NCBI GenBank assembly: GCA_029260455.1
Contig: JAJDDF010000016.1
Location: 1-64,000, forward strand
Length of the DNA: 64,000 nucleotides
Source: Phycisphaerales bacterium
GTDB taxonomy: Bacteria; Planctomycetota; Phycisphaerae; Phycisphaerales; UBA1924
Reading direction: 5' to 3'
The translations under genes and the position numbers were made by a program. Below, in pieces: positions 17,219 to 26,664 of the stretch. The notes below the pieces were generated by a model. The model was not told the DNA's origin. It saw only the letters and a list, made by a program, of their open reading frames with translations, and searched no databases. How positions within the stretch are numbered: the stretch's first letter is position 1; every line of letters starts with the position of its first letter.

Positions 17219-18175
17219 GTGAAGCACCTTTCTGATGACATTTCACCGGCTGAGTTGCTCGCGGCGGTTGCCGACGGGGTGAGATTGCGCCTCTGTCGCC
17301 TGTTGGAGCGCGAGGAACTTTCTGTCGGTGAGGTGGCCAATGTGGTGCAGGGTGCCCAGAGCAGCGTGTCGCGGCATCTTGCGGGTCTGCACGAGGCGGG
17401 GTGGGTGCAACGCCGAGCCGTGGGCACCGCGACCTTGTATCGCCTGAGCACAGATGACCTGCCAACGGCGGCGCAAACCATCTGGGCAGCACTACGGGCG
17501 GAAATCGCCAGTGATGCGGATGCACATGAAGACGATCGGCGCCTAGCGTCTGTGCTCGGCGAACGCCGCACGGATACCAAAAGCTACTTCGGGCGCATCG
17601 CTGGTGAATGGACCGATATCCGGCGTGAACTGTTCGGTCGCCACTTCACGGCGGGCGGCTTGCTCGGGCTGCTGCCCGCAGAATGGGTGGTCGCAGATCT
17701 CGGGTGTGGCACGGGCGATGCTGCGGAAATGCTCTCTGATCATGTGCGCGAAGTGATCGCGGTGGATCAATCGCCCGAGATGATTGCTGCGGGACGAGCG
17801 CGTCTGGCAGGGCGGGAGAATGTGCGATTTGTCGAAGGATCACTCGAATCGCTGCCCATCAAGGATGCGCAGGTAAACGCGGCAGTAGCGCTGCTTGTCA
17901 TGCACCATGTCAGTGATGCTGAGTCAGCGCTGCACGAAATGGCGAGGGTCATCAAGCCGGGGGGCAAGGTGCTCATCATGGATATGGTGGCACACGATCG
18001 CGAGGAGTACAGAACGGCAATGGGACATGCGCATCTTGGCTTTGATGCGCAAATGATAGAACGATTATTGACGGGTGCGGGGTTTGATACTCCGCGCGTG
18101 ACTTTGTTGCCACCATCACCTGAGGGCAAGGGCCCGGCGCTATTTGTGGCGAGCGCAACACGCATACATGGATAA
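17219..18175 (+). CDS. ArsR-family regulator fused to a SAM-dependent methyltransferase domain (SahR-like)
   Basis: 318 residues from GTG 17219. Residues 1 to about 95 are an ArsR winged helix (LAAVADGVRLRLCRLLE, recognition helix SSVSRHLAGLHEAGWV). Residues about 120-318 are a class I methyltransferase fold with motif I VVADLGCGTGDAAEM and IKPGGKVLIMDM. SahR proteins of Proteobacteria share this architecture and repress methionine-cycle genes in response to S-adenosylhomocysteine; sensing of SAH here is inferred from that and from ahcY and metF being next in the operon. No metal-binding Cys motif of arsenic sensors is present. ahcY begins 27 bases downstream with its own Shine-Dalgarno. Confidence 0.85.
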   Translation: MKHLSDDISPAELLAAVADGVRLRLCRLLEREELSVGEVANVVQGAQSSVSRHLAGLHEAGWVQRRAVGTATLYRLSTDDLPTAAQTIWAALRAEIASDADAHEDDRRLASVLGERRTDTKSYFGRIAGEWTDIRRELFGRHFTAGGLLGLLPAEWVVADLGCGTGDAAEMLSDHVREVIAVDQSPEMIAAGRARLAGRENVRFVEGSLESLPIKDAQVNAAVALLVMHHVSDAESALHEMARVIKPGGKVLIMDMVAHDREEYRTAMGHAHLGFDAQMIERLLTGAGFDTPRVTLLPPSPEGKGPALFVASATRIHG

Positions 18176-18202
18176 GAAATTGTTTTTTAAGGAGCCTGAG
18201 CT

Positions 18203-19741
18203 GTGACAAGCATGACTGCAGACGCAACGTTTCTGAATACTGGTCTTTGCCTGAATACTGATCTTGCCAATAAGGTCAACAACACCGACGCGGACACGGT
18301 CGCGTATGGTCGCAAGGAAATCGAACTCGCCGAGCATGAAATGCCGGGTCTGATGGCGATGCGCGCCGAATATGGTTCGACGAAGCCGCTTGCCGGTTCG
18401 CGCATCATGGGCTCACTGCACATGACGATTCAGACTGCGGTGCTCATGGAAACGCTCAAAACACTCGGCGCGGATGTGCGTTGGGCGAGCTGCAATATCT
18501 TTTCAACGCAGGACCATGCCGCCGCCGCGGCAACCACCGGCACGCCCGAACTCGGTACGACCCCCGTGTTCGCATGGAAAGGTGAGACCCTTGAAGAATA
18601 TTGGTGGTGCACCCTCCAGGCGCTGACATTTCCAAAGGACAAGAACGGCAGCCAGGGGCCAAGCATCATCGTCGACGATGGTGGCGATGCGACCATGCTT
18701 ATTCACGAGGGCGTGAAGGCGGAAATTGCCTACGAAAAAGATGGCACACTGCCCAACCCGGATTCAACTGACAATGAAGAGTTCAAGGTTGTGCTTGCGC
18801 TGCTGCGCGACAAGGTGCAGGATGATGGCACGTTCTGGCGCTCGATGGCGCCACACATCAAGGGCGTCTCGGAAGAAACAACCACGGGTGTGCATCGCCT
18901 TTATCAGATGGCAAAGAGCAAGGAACTGCTCTTCCCCGCGATCAACGTCAATGATTCGGTGACAAAGAGCAAGTTTGACAACCTGTACGGCTGTCGGCAT
19001 TCGCTCATTGACGGCATCAACCGCGCCACGGATGTGATGATGGCGGGCAAAACCGCGGTAATCTGCGGGTATGGCGATGTCGGCAAGGGTTCAACGCAAT
19101 CACTTGCGGGCCAGAAGTGCCGGATGCTTGTCACGGAAATCGATCCGATCTGCGCATTGCAGGCCTGCATGGATGGCTATGAGGTGGTGCGCCTGAATGA
19201 TGTGGTTGGCAAGGCAGACATCTTCGTGACCACGACAGGCAACAAGGATGTCATCACCGTTGATCACATGTGCAAGATGAAGCACAACGCGATCGTCGGC
19301 AATATTGGTCACTTCGACAATGAGATCGACATGGCCGGTGTGTACAAGCTCATCAAGGCAGGCAAGGCCGAGCGCATCAACATCAAACCGCAGGTCGATG
19401 AGTTCCGCTTCTTTGAAGATAAGGCAGCGGGCACGAAGGCACACTCTGTGATTGTGCTCGCCGAAGGTCGACTGCTGAATCTCGGATGTGCAACGGGGCA
19501 CCCCAGTTTCGTGATGAGCAACAGCTTTACAAACCAGACGATCGCGCAGGTCGAATTGTGGACGAACAACTCCGCCTATGAAAATAATGTGTATGTGCTG
19601 CCCAAGCACCTCGATGAGAAGGTGGCGCGACTGCATCTCGAGCAGCTTGGTGCCAAGCTCACGACTTTGAGCAAGGAGCAGGCGGACTACATCAGTGTGC
19701 CGGTTGATGGGCCGTACAAGCCGGACGCGTATCGGTATTGA
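18203..19741 (+). CDS. ahcY: Adenosylhomocysteinase (S-adenosylhomocysteine hydrolase)
   Basis: 512 residues from GTG 18203, which has AAGGAG eight bases upstream. Splits S-adenosylhomocysteine into adenosine and homocysteine with bound NAD. Seen: [55 protein letters not shown], the NAD loop GYGDVGKGS near residue 290, and the C-terminal KPDAYRY that reaches into the partner's NAD site. It belongs to the long bacterial form. Central gene of the sahR-like/ahcY/metF operon; metF follows 16 bases later. Confidence 0.97.
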   Translation: MTSMTADATFLNTGLCLNTDLANKVNNTDADTVAYGRKEIELAEHEMPGLMAMRAEYGSTKPLAGSRIMGSLHMTIQTAVLMETLKTLGADVRWASCNIFSTQDHAAAAATTGTPELGTTPVFAWKGETLEEYWWCTLQALTFPKDKNGSQGPSIIVDDGGDATMLIHEGVKAEIAYEKDGTLPNPDSTDNEEFKVVLALLRDKVQDDGTFWRSMAPHIKGVSEETTTGVHRLYQMAKSKELLFPAINVNDSVTKSKFDNLYGCRHSLIDGINRATDVMMAGKTAVICGYGDVGKGSTQSLAGQKCRMLVTEIDPICALQACMDGYEVVRLNDVVGKADIFVTTTGNKDVITVDHMCKMKHNAIVGNIGHFDNEIDMAGVYKLIKAGKAERINIKPQVDEFRFFEDKAAGTKAHSVIVLAEGRLLNLGCATGHPSFVMSNSFTNQTIAQVELWTNNSAYENNVYVLPKHLDEKVARLHLEQLGAKLTTLSKEQADYISVPVDGPYKPDAYRY

Positions 19742-19757
19742 TCCGCAAGGATAGTGC

Positions 19758-20705
19758 ATGCACGCCGCTGACCTCTTTCATCCTGACCACCCGACGGTGA
19801 GTTTCGAGTTCTTTCCGCCCAAGAATGAGGCGGGGTCAGAGACATTGTTTGCGCACATTGCAGACCTTGTGCCGCTCAAGCCATCGTTCGTGAGCGTCAC
19901 ATATGGTGCAGGTGGCGGCACGCGCCAGCTCACACAGGAACTGGTCTTTCGCATCAAGCGCGAGACGCCCCTTGGTGTGGTGCCGCACCTGACATGTGTG
20001 TATCACACTGAAGCGGAGATTTACGACATCCTTGAGCAGTACGCGAGCAACGGGATTGAAAACATCCTGTGCCTCGCGGGCGATCCGCCGGTCAATGGAC
20101 CGCGGTTTGATCGCAATCGCGATGCGTTTCGACACGCCGTTGATCTGGTGAAGTTTGTCAAGAGTTTCTCTGATCGCCACGGCGGGCGCGAGATCGAGGA
20201 TACGCGCGGGTTTGGCGTGGTCGTCGCGGGCTTTCCCGAGGGGCACCCAGAATGCCCGAATCGATTGCTCGAAATTGACTATCTCAAGGCAAAGGTTGAC
20301 GCTGGCGCAGATGCGATCATCACGCAGTTGTTCTTTGACAATCGCGATTTTTATGACTTCCGCGAACGCTGCACGCTTGCAGGCATCACCATCCCGATTA
20401 TTGCCGGGGTCATGCCGATCACGTCGGCTTCGGGCATGCGGCGGATGGCAGAACTGGCGGGCGGCACGCGGTTCCCAGCGTCATTGCTGCGCGCCGTGGA
20501 TCGCGCGGTGAACGGGCATGGAGGCGATGAAGCAGCAGCTCGGGACGCGGTCAGGCGCGTAGGCGTGCACTGGGCAACAGAGCAATGCCGCGATCTGATC
20601 GACCATGATGTGCGGGGGATTCACCTGTACACCTTGAACCGGTCAACCGCGACCCGCGATATCTATGCAACGCTTGGCATTCGCGATTCAGTTGCGCTGC
20701 GCTGA
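19758..20705 (+). CDS. metF: Methylenetetrahydrofolate reductase
   Basis: 315 residues. FAD-dependent reduction of 5,10-methylene-THF to 5-methyl-THF, the methyl donor that turns homocysteine into methionine. Seen: VSFEFFPPKNEAGSETLF with the catalytic Glu, VSVTYGAGGGTR, NILCLAGDPP, DAGADAIITQLFFDN and PIIAGVMPI. A TIM-barrel of normal length. Last gene of the operon, so adenosylhomocysteinase output (homocysteine) and methyl-group supply are expressed together. Confidence 0.96.
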   Translation: MHAADLFHPDHPTVSFEFFPPKNEAGSETLFAHIADLVPLKPSFVSVTYGAGGGTRQLTQELVFRIKRETPLGVVPHLTCVYHTEAEIYDILEQYASNGIENILCLAGDPPVNGPRFDRNRDAFRHAVDLVKFVKSFSDRHGGREIEDTRGFGVVVAGFPEGHPECPNRLLEIDYLKAKVDAGADAIITQLFFDNRDFYDFRERCTLAGITIPIIAGVMPITSASGMRRMAELAGGTRFPASLLRAVDRAVNGHGGDEAAARDAVRRVGVHWATEQCRDLIDHDVRGIHLYTLNRSTATRDIYATLGIRDSVALR

Positions 20706-20923
20706 TAACAAAGAACACCTGCGCAGCAATGTGCGCCGAAGCCTTCGCAAGCCCCCCCAAGTGCCTTATCTGGCCCTCCTGAGATGACCACCAGTTATAC
20801 TGTCTCCCCAAATCAAGTCATCAAAGCAAGAAGTTCTATGGTTAGCAGGAAGTGACCCCATACAGATGACGATGCGTCCTAAGTGGCGTTGTAGCACACA
20901 CTTCAGGGAAGGACACTCTCGGC
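20706..20923 (+). other. Intergenic region, promoter likely, no gene
   Basis: About 220 bases between metF and the PilZ protein. A TTATACTG stretch near 20796 could be a -10. No strong hairpin or short gene with a ribosome-binding site was found. Confidence 0.35.
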
Positions 20924-22066
20924 ATGGATAATCGCACGCCAGTTGATTCGCTGCGCATTGCAACCCGGGAGTTGAATGCGCTCATCGCAGAATTGAATCG
21001 GGCAGGTGAAGACTTCGGCGGTGTTTCACAACGCAAGCTGCGTCGTTGGGCGTACACGGGTATGCGAATTTCTGTTGAAATCGTAGAGCACAACGGCCAC
21101 AAGCGGCGCCTTGCCGCTGCCCCGCGCGATCTCAGCGCAGGTGGCATGTGCGTGTTACACGGCGGGTTCATTCACCCCGGGGTAGAGTGTTCAGTCTCAC
21201 TGACGCAGGTTTCGGGGAGCAAGAATTCCATTGCTGGCAAGGTCGTGCGCTGCAGGCATGTGCGCGGTCGTCTGCATGAAAGCGGGATTGCCTTTGCCTC
21301 ACACATCCGCCCTGAAGACTACGTCGCCTTTGGTGATGGGGCCGTTTTTCATATTGAACACGTTGAGCCCGAGACATTGGCAGGCACGGTGTTGGTCGTC
21401 ATGGATGATGTGCCCGGGCAACGGCTGATTTCACACCATCTGAATGAAACAAAGCTCGACCTGCTAGTTGCCAATGATCGCAATGCTGCACTCAGCATGG
21501 TTGAAGAACACCCCAATGTCACGTTTGTCGATAAAGATGTTGCGGGCGTCGATGCGATCACGATCGTGCAGGCCCTTCGCAGTGTAGGGATTGTTACACC
21601 AATCGCTTTGCTCGTAGATCAACTCAACGAGGACTATCGCGAGCGCGCCATCGAGCATGGCGCAACAGAAGTGCTCTCCAAACCTGTGTCGCGTGATCTG
21701 CTCATGCGCGCAATCGCAGATTTTATCTGGCGGGGCGGCGAACCGCACGGATCGCATGCAAGTGCAAGCAATGGCTCGAGTGCGCGCGATGTCGAACTGC
21801 CCCTGGCACTGCTCGAAGAGTTTGTTGGCGAACTTCGCACTATTGCACAAACCCTTGATGAGCACATCGAGCAGAATAACACTGATGCCCTGAAACGAAC
21901 ACTCGGGCATTTGCACTCATCGGCGGCCGGGTACGGCTTCAAGAAAGTTGCCAGCGCTGCCAAGGACGTCTCTGACAAAGTTGGCACCGCAGATACCCAA
22001 AAACTCGACCCAACTTTGACGGCCGATCTGATCAATCTGTGCCAAAGCGCACGCGCATATCCCTGA
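20924..22066 (+). CDS. PilZ - receiver - HPt three-domain signalling protein
   Basis: 380 residues. Residues about 35-140 are a PilZ domain with both c-di-GMP motifs, RxxxR (37-41) and DLSAGG (69-74). Residues about 154-265 are a receiver-like domain with acidic pair DD161-162, candidate phospho-acceptor D203 in FVDKD, and K253 in LSKPV. Residues about 290-380 are an HPt-like helical bundle with HLHSSAAGYGF (H331 the likely phospho-histidine). The protein could join c-di-GMP binding to phosphorelay transfer. No kinase gene is adjacent. Domain calls are from motifs; the HPt and receiver are divergent. Confidence 0.8.
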   Translation: MDNRTPVDSLRIATRELNALIAELNRAGEDFGGVSQRKLRRWAYTGMRISVEIVEHNGHKRRLAAAPRDLSAGGMCVLHGGFIHPGVECSVSLTQVSGSKNSIAGKVVRCRHVRGRLHESGIAFASHIRPEDYVAFGDGAVFHIEHVEPETLAGTVLVVMDDVPGQRLISHHLNETKLDLLVANDRNAALSMVEEHPNVTFVDKDVAGVDAITIVQALRSVGIVTPIALLVDQLNEDYRERAIEHGATEVLSKPVSRDLLMRAIADFIWRGGEPHGSHASASNGSSARDVELPLALLEEFVGELRTIAQTLDEHIEQNNTDALKRTLGHLHSSAAGYGFKKVASAAKDVSDKVGTADTQKLDPTLTADLINLCQSARAYP

Positions 22067-22122
22067 TTCATCACAATGTTTCGCATCCCGTCGATGAGTT
22101 TCAATAGGTATGCTCTCGGGCT

Positions 22123-23526
22123 GTGCTCATCAATCGCCTTCTTCAACGTGTGATGACTCTCTTTGGCGGCTTTGAACATCCGCGCCGGGTGTGGGCGTGG
22201 GCGATGTATGACCTGGCCAATCAGTCGTTCACGCTGATAGTCAACACTTTGCTCTTCGGGCTCTTCTTCAAGGCGATTGTGGTGGGCGAGCACACTCCCC
22301 CACAACCCGGTGCCACAGGTCGGGGTGATTTTCTCTGGTCACTTACGGTTGCGATAAGCCTCTTCATCGTTGTGCTGATCGGTCCGATCGCGGGCGCTGT
22401 GGCCGATTTTCGCGGCACAAAAAAACGCTGGCTGATGACATCCGGTGTCATCTGTGCAAGTCTGACGTGCGCTCTTGTGTTCATTCCCGCAAGCCCCCCC
22501 GGAGCAATGTCGATGTGGGTGCTTTTTGCTGCGATGGCGATCTATATCCCCGCCAATGTCGCCTACAACCTGAGTGAGAACTTTCTTGCTTCATTTCTGC
22601 CGGAAATTGCTACACGAGAGCGCATGGGGCGGGCGTCTGCGATCGGCTGGACCATGGGCTATGTCGGGGCGCTGTCGCTGCTCATCCTCGTAGCGATTGT
22701 TGCCAAAGTGTTTGCACTTGGTGAACCCGCAAAGTTTCGTCCGTTCTTCCTGATCGCGGGCATCTGGTTTCTCATCATGCTTGTGCCCACGATGCTGTAC
22801 CTGCCTGAGAGCGCCAAGCGCCAAAGCATCCCAAAGGGGCGCACCGCTGCGGGCATCGCCTTTGAACGACTGCGCACATCAGTGTGCGAAGCTGCACATT
22901 TTCGTGATCTTGCGATTCTGCTCAGCGCCTTCCTCGTGTACGGCTTTGGCGTGCAAGTCATCATCGTCTTTGCTGGTGTGATTGCGAAAGATGACTTTGG
23001 TTTTTCTGTGACGCAGTTGATGATCTTCACGTTGCAACTCACGGTCACGGCAGGAATCGCAGCAATCGCAACGGGGTTCGTGCAGGATCGCATCGGACAT
23101 CGACGCACAATCGGCATCTCTCTTGGCGTCTGGGTCATCACCGCACTTGGGCTTGCCTGGATCTCCCATCAGCGCGGCGCGGCGGTGCGCACCGGGGGCA
23201 CCTTCCCGGCGTGGCCCATCTGGCTCATTGGCAATGGCATCGGCTTCGGGCTCGGGTCCATCGGCACTGCGACGCGCGCGACTGTTGGTGCGCTCACGCC
23301 TGCGCATCGCACGGCTGAATTTTTCTCACTCTGGGGCCTCACCTACAAGCTCGCCGGGGCCGTGGGGCTTCTGATATTTGGTGCGGTGCGCTCGACGCTT
23401 GGCTCGACGGCGTCATTAATCACACTTGCCGTGTTCTTCGTCGCTGGGGGCGCAGTCCTGATTTTGATGGATGAACGCCGCGGCATGAAGACAGCGCATG
23501 AGGCGGAATGTGACGCCATTCACTGA
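22123..23526 (+). CDS. UMF1-family MFS transporter
   Basis: 467 residues from GTG 22123. About twelve hydrophobic segments. The N-terminal AWAMYDLANQSF motif and the pattern of the first helices match the UMF1 (Atg22-like) branch of the major facilitator superfamily; the DFRGTKKRW loop follows helix 2-3 and a second-half loop reads DRIGHRRTIG. Inner-membrane location. The substrate of bacterial members is unknown. Confidence 0.87.
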   Translation: MLINRLLQRVMTLFGGFEHPRRVWAWAMYDLANQSFTLIVNTLLFGLFFKAIVVGEHTPPQPGATGRGDFLWSLTVAISLFIVVLIGPIAGAVADFRGTKKRWLMTSGVICASLTCALVFIPASPPGAMSMWVLFAAMAIYIPANVAYNLSENFLASFLPEIATRERMGRASAIGWTMGYVGALSLLILVAIVAKVFALGEPAKFRPFFLIAGIWFLIMLVPTMLYLPESAKRQSIPKGRTAAGIAFERLRTSVCEAAHFRDLAILLSAFLVYGFGVQVIIVFAGVIAKDDFGFSVTQLMIFTLQLTVTAGIAAIATGFVQDRIGHRRTIGISLGVWVITALGLAWISHQRGAAVRTGGTFPAWPIWLIGNGIGFGLGSIGTATRATVGALTPAHRTAEFFSLWGLTYKLAGAVGLLIFGAVRSTLGSTASLITLAVFFVAGGAVLILMDERRGMKTAHEAECDAIH

Positions 23527-23572
23527 TGAAGTTCGATAGACTGTCTGGATTGTTTTTTCACGGGGGAATCTG

Positions 23573-24385
23573 ATGCCAAGTCCATGGGTTGTCCGAGCAC
23601 TACGACGCACACTTGACCCATTGCTTCTCAATCGGTCTGTCTATCGGCTTGTCCGGTTTTATCGCTCGGTGTACGACGGCGAAGGCGACCCGGAGATAAC
23701 ACGCAACGGCGAGTTGCGCGTTCTCAAAAGCGTCTTGCCAAAATGCAAAACGATCTTTGATGTTGGCGCCAACGTGGGAAATTGGACCGCCCATGCGCTC
23801 TCAGCGGCACCACAGGATGCACAGATTCATTGTTTCGAACCTTGTGCGGGGAACTTTGCCCAATTGACCGCACGGAACTATCCATCACGTGTTTCTGCAT
23901 TTCACTATGGGCTAAGTGATACCGCAGGTGAGCTCACTTTGAATACCTATGGCGATGGTGCTGGCCTCAATTCGTTGTATCGATGGACTGAGCTCGATGT
24001 GGTCGGGTTATCATCCGTACCTGAGCAGATACAACTGAGCACACTGGATGAGCACTGCGCAGAACATGATGTGTCCCGAATCGATTTTATGAAGATCGAT
24101 GTCGAAGGGCACGAGCGTTCTGTCCTGCAAGGTGCATCACACATGCTGGGCAAGGGTGCCATTCGAATGATTCAATTTGAGTATGGTCCGGTCTGCATTG
24201 ATGCCCGCGTGTTCCTTGCGGACATCATCGAGTTGCTCAAACCATGCGGATTCCGGGTGTACAAAATACGGCGAAACAAACTTGATCTCCTGGCCAAGTA
24301 CCACACAAGCGTAGAGACCTTTGGCCTGTCAAACTGGCTCGCCGTGCATGAGTCGGTGCCCGACAGTGATCTCCCGATCAACTAG
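23573..24385 (+). CDS. FkbM family methyltransferase
   Basis: 270 residues. SAM-binding motif I TIFDVGANVGNWTAHAL at about 61-77, then IHCFEP, LSTLDEHC and the family signature IDFMKIDVEGHERSVLQGA, followed by IQFEYG. FkbM-type enzymes O-methylate sugars or other small molecules, often in envelope or natural-product pathways. No pathway neighbours identify the substrate; the next gene is trpB. Confidence 0.9.
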   Translation: MPSPWVVRALRRTLDPLLLNRSVYRLVRFYRSVYDGEGDPEITRNGELRVLKSVLPKCKTIFDVGANVGNWTAHALSAAPQDAQIHCFEPCAGNFAQLTARNYPSRVSAFHYGLSDTAGELTLNTYGDGAGLNSLYRWTELDVVGLSSVPEQIQLSTLDEHCAEHDVSRIDFMKIDVEGHERSVLQGASHMLGKGAIRMIQFEYGPVCIDARVFLADIIELLKPCGFRVYKIRRNKLDLLAKYHTSVETFGLSNWLAVHESVPDSDLPIN

Positions 24386-24418
24386 CTTCCTCCTGCCGAA
24401 CATCAAAAAGATGATGAT

Positions 24419-25660
24419 ATGAACATTCCAACACGTGAAATATGCCTCCCTGATTCGCGCGGACGGTTTGGTGACTACGGCGGCACCTACGTGCCTGAAA
24501 CACTCATCGCGGCGCTCAAGGAACTTGATGAAGCGTATGACGCTGCCCAGCGCGATCCGGCATTTCAAGATGAACTCAATGCACTGCTCAAAGATTTTGT
24601 GGGTCGCCCGACAGCGCTGTATGAGGCAAAGCGACTCACTGAACACGCGCGCACACAGGCGAAGACTGCGGGGCACGGTGCAACCATCTGGCTCAAGCGC
24701 GAAGACCTTGCCCATACCGGGGCGCACAAGATCAACAACACCATGGGCCAGGCGCTACTCACACAGCGCATGGGCAAAAAACGTGTGATTGCAGAAACGG
24801 GTGCAGGTCAACATGGCGTTGCCACCGCAACGGCGTGTGCCCACTTTGGGCTTGATTGTGTGGTCTATATGGGCGCTGAAGATGTTCGCCGGCAACACCT
24901 GAATGTCGTGCGCATGAAAATGCTCGGCGCTGAGGTCGTGCCGGTCGAGGGCGGCTCGCGCACCCTCAAGGATGCCACCAACGAAGCGATGCGCGACTGG
25001 ATGGCCTCGGTCGATGACACCCACTACATTCTGGGCTCGGTTGTTGGGCCGCATCCATTTCCAAAGATCGTGCGCGATTTCCAGAGTGTGATCGGCATTG
25101 AAGCGAAATCGCAATGCCAGCACGCCTTTGGCGCACTGCCCGATTGCATCGTTGCGTGCGTGGGTGGAGGTTCGAACGCTGCCGGGATTTTTGCACCCTT
25201 CATCGAAAATGCAAGTGTGAAACTCATCGGCGTGGAAGCAGGCGGGCGCAGTAACACCCTTGGTGAGCACGCGGCGCCTTTGACGCTTGGTGCGCCGGGC
25301 GTGCTGCATGGCAGTATGTCCTATGTCTTGCAAACGCAAGACGGTCAGACCGCAACTGTACACTCGATCTCTGCAGGCCTTGACTATCCCGGCGTTGGCC
25401 CCGAACACGCCTATTGGCGCGATAGCGGACGCGCGACCTACACTGCCGTGAGTGATGACGAAGCGCTCGATGCACTGGTGGTACTGGCGCGGACCGAGGG
25501 TGTACTTTGCGCGCTGGAAACTGCCCACGCCATCGCGCATGCGATCACGCTAGCTGGCACCATGCCACGCGATCAACACCTGCTGATCAACTGTTCAGGT
25601 CGCGGCGACAAGGATGTCAACGAGGCCGACCGCCTGCTGACGGCGCGGCACTCGCATTAG
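24419..25660 (+). CDS. trpB: Tryptophan synthase beta chain
   Basis: 413 residues. PLP enzyme joining indole and serine to tryptophan. Seen: [14 protein letters not shown] at the start, [15 protein letters not shown] with the PLP lysine, [36 protein letters not shown] (phosphate cup) and a final [12 protein letters not shown]. The order is standard for TrpB1. trpA is not adjacent; the gene stands alone between FkbM and a convergent parvulin gene. Confidence 0.97.
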   Translation: MNIPTREICLPDSRGRFGDYGGTYVPETLIAALKELDEAYDAAQRDPAFQDELNALLKDFVGRPTALYEAKRLTEHARTQAKTAGHGATIWLKREDLAHTGAHKINNTMGQALLTQRMGKKRVIAETGAGQHGVATATACAHFGLDCVVYMGAEDVRRQHLNVVRMKMLGAEVVPVEGGSRTLKDATNEAMRDWMASVDDTHYILGSVVGPHPFPKIVRDFQSVIGIEAKSQCQHAFGALPDCIVACVGGGSNAAGIFAPFIENASVKLIGVEAGGRSNTLGEHAAPLTLGAPGVLHGSMSYVLQTQDGQTATVHSISAGLDYPGVGPEHAYWRDSGRATYTAVSDDEALDALVVLARTEGVLCALETAHAIAHAITLAGTMPRDQHLLINCSGRGDKDVNEADRLLTARHSH

Positions 25661-25670
25661 TCCATGTCCA

Positions 25671-25955
25671 TCAGTCCATGCGCTGTTGCACTTCGAGCAG
25701 GTGATACCCGAACTGCGTCTTGACAGGTTCTGACACTTCGCCTACGGGCAGATCGCTGAAGACCACCTGGTCAAACTCCGGCACCATCTGCCCCGGTGCG
25801 AACGTGCCGAGATCGCCACCCTCTTGACCTGACGGACACTTGGAGTGCGCTTTGGCAAGATCGGCAAAGCTCGCGCCGGTCGAGAGTTGCTGCTTGAGGT
25901 CTTTGGCTTCCTGCTCGGTTTTGACGAGAATGTGACGTGCTTGGGCGCTGGACAT
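25671..25955 (-). CDS. Parvulin-type peptidyl-prolyl isomerase
   Basis: 94 residues from ATG 25955 (a nine-residue longer start is possible). A minimal single PpiC domain: [49 protein letters not shown], and [16 protein letters not shown]. No signal peptide, so a cytoplasmic PpiC-like isomerase is likely. It converges with trpB with only 10 bases between the stops. Confidence 0.93.
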   Translation of the reverse strand: MSSAQARHILVKTEQEAKDLKQQLSTGASFADLAKAHSKCPSGQEGGDLGTFAPGQMVPEFDQVVFSDLPVGEVSEPVKTQFGYHLLEVQQRMD

Positions 25956-26043
25956 AATTTGCCTTTCTTGAATGGGTTCCACATGTGAATAATCAGTTTA
26001 GACGAGGATCAACGTAATTGCTGCTTTGTTCAACGAGCACCGT

Positions 26044-26664
26044 TTAGTGACACCCACACCCTTCACCGCATGATCCTGTGTCCTTGTAGATGTACTTCGG
26101 GGCCCACTCGCCTGCGCCGCCTTCGAGGAGATCGAAGAAATGCCAGATCGCACAGAAATCATCCCCCGGCCCGAAAAACGCTTTGCCAACGCAACGGATC
26201 GTGCCATCATCATCCTTGCGAAAGGCCTGCACGCCGGGCATGGTTTCCCCCGGCTTGGGCTCAAAGCCCATGTCCTTCTTGAATGTCGTTCCGTGCGAAG
26301 ACACCACAGGGAAATTCCAGTTGCGATCGCGCGAGAATTGAGCAGCCACAGAAGGCTCATCGGGGGTCAATAGCACGAACGCAGCACGGTCTTTCAGATG
26401 ATCTGCAAAGCCGATGAAACCATCCGCCCAGAGCGTGCAATAGACGCATCCCTTGCCCATGTTGTGGGCGATCAACATATCTCGCTTGTCCGCGAAGAGT
26501 TCGTCGAGAGAAATATCTCGTCCGCCAAGTGTCTTGAAGGTGTACTCTTGCACGTCTTGTGCAGGATATTTTCGGCGGGCCTCACTCAATTTCTTCTTGA
26601 GCTCAAACAGCTCACGCTCAAGGGATGCAATTGCTTCAGTGCCCGGGACACATTCTGTGGTCAT
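26044..26664 (-). CDS. DUF899 family thioredoxin-like protein
   Basis: 206 residues from ATG 26664, with AAAGGAG about 8 bases upstream. A helical N terminus (LERELFELKKKLSEARRKYP) leads into a thioredoxin-like fold with MGKGCVYCTLWADGF, a CxxC-like CVYC pair, and FPVVSSHGTTF. The C terminus ends in a Cys-rich GSCGEGCGCH tail. The DUF899 family function is unknown. The start overlaps the stop of the TPR gene (ATGA), so translation is probably coupled. Confidence 0.83.
   Translation of the reverse strand: MTTECVPGTEAIASLERELFELKKKLSEARRKYPAQDVQEYTFKTLGGRDISLDELFADKRDMLIAHNMGKGCVYCTLWADGFIGFADHLKDRAAFVLLTPDEPSVAAQFSRDRNWNFPVVSSHGTTFKKDMGFEPKPGETMPGVQAFRKDDDGTIRCVGKAFFGPGDDFCAIWHFFDLLEGGAGEWAPKYIYKDTGSCGEGCGCH

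Noticed and set aside
19100-19759. Long antisense frame opposite ahcY, and another at 36090-37298 opposite topA
   Set aside because: GC-rich coding DNA routinely leaves such frames open; no family resemblance, while the sense genes are certain.
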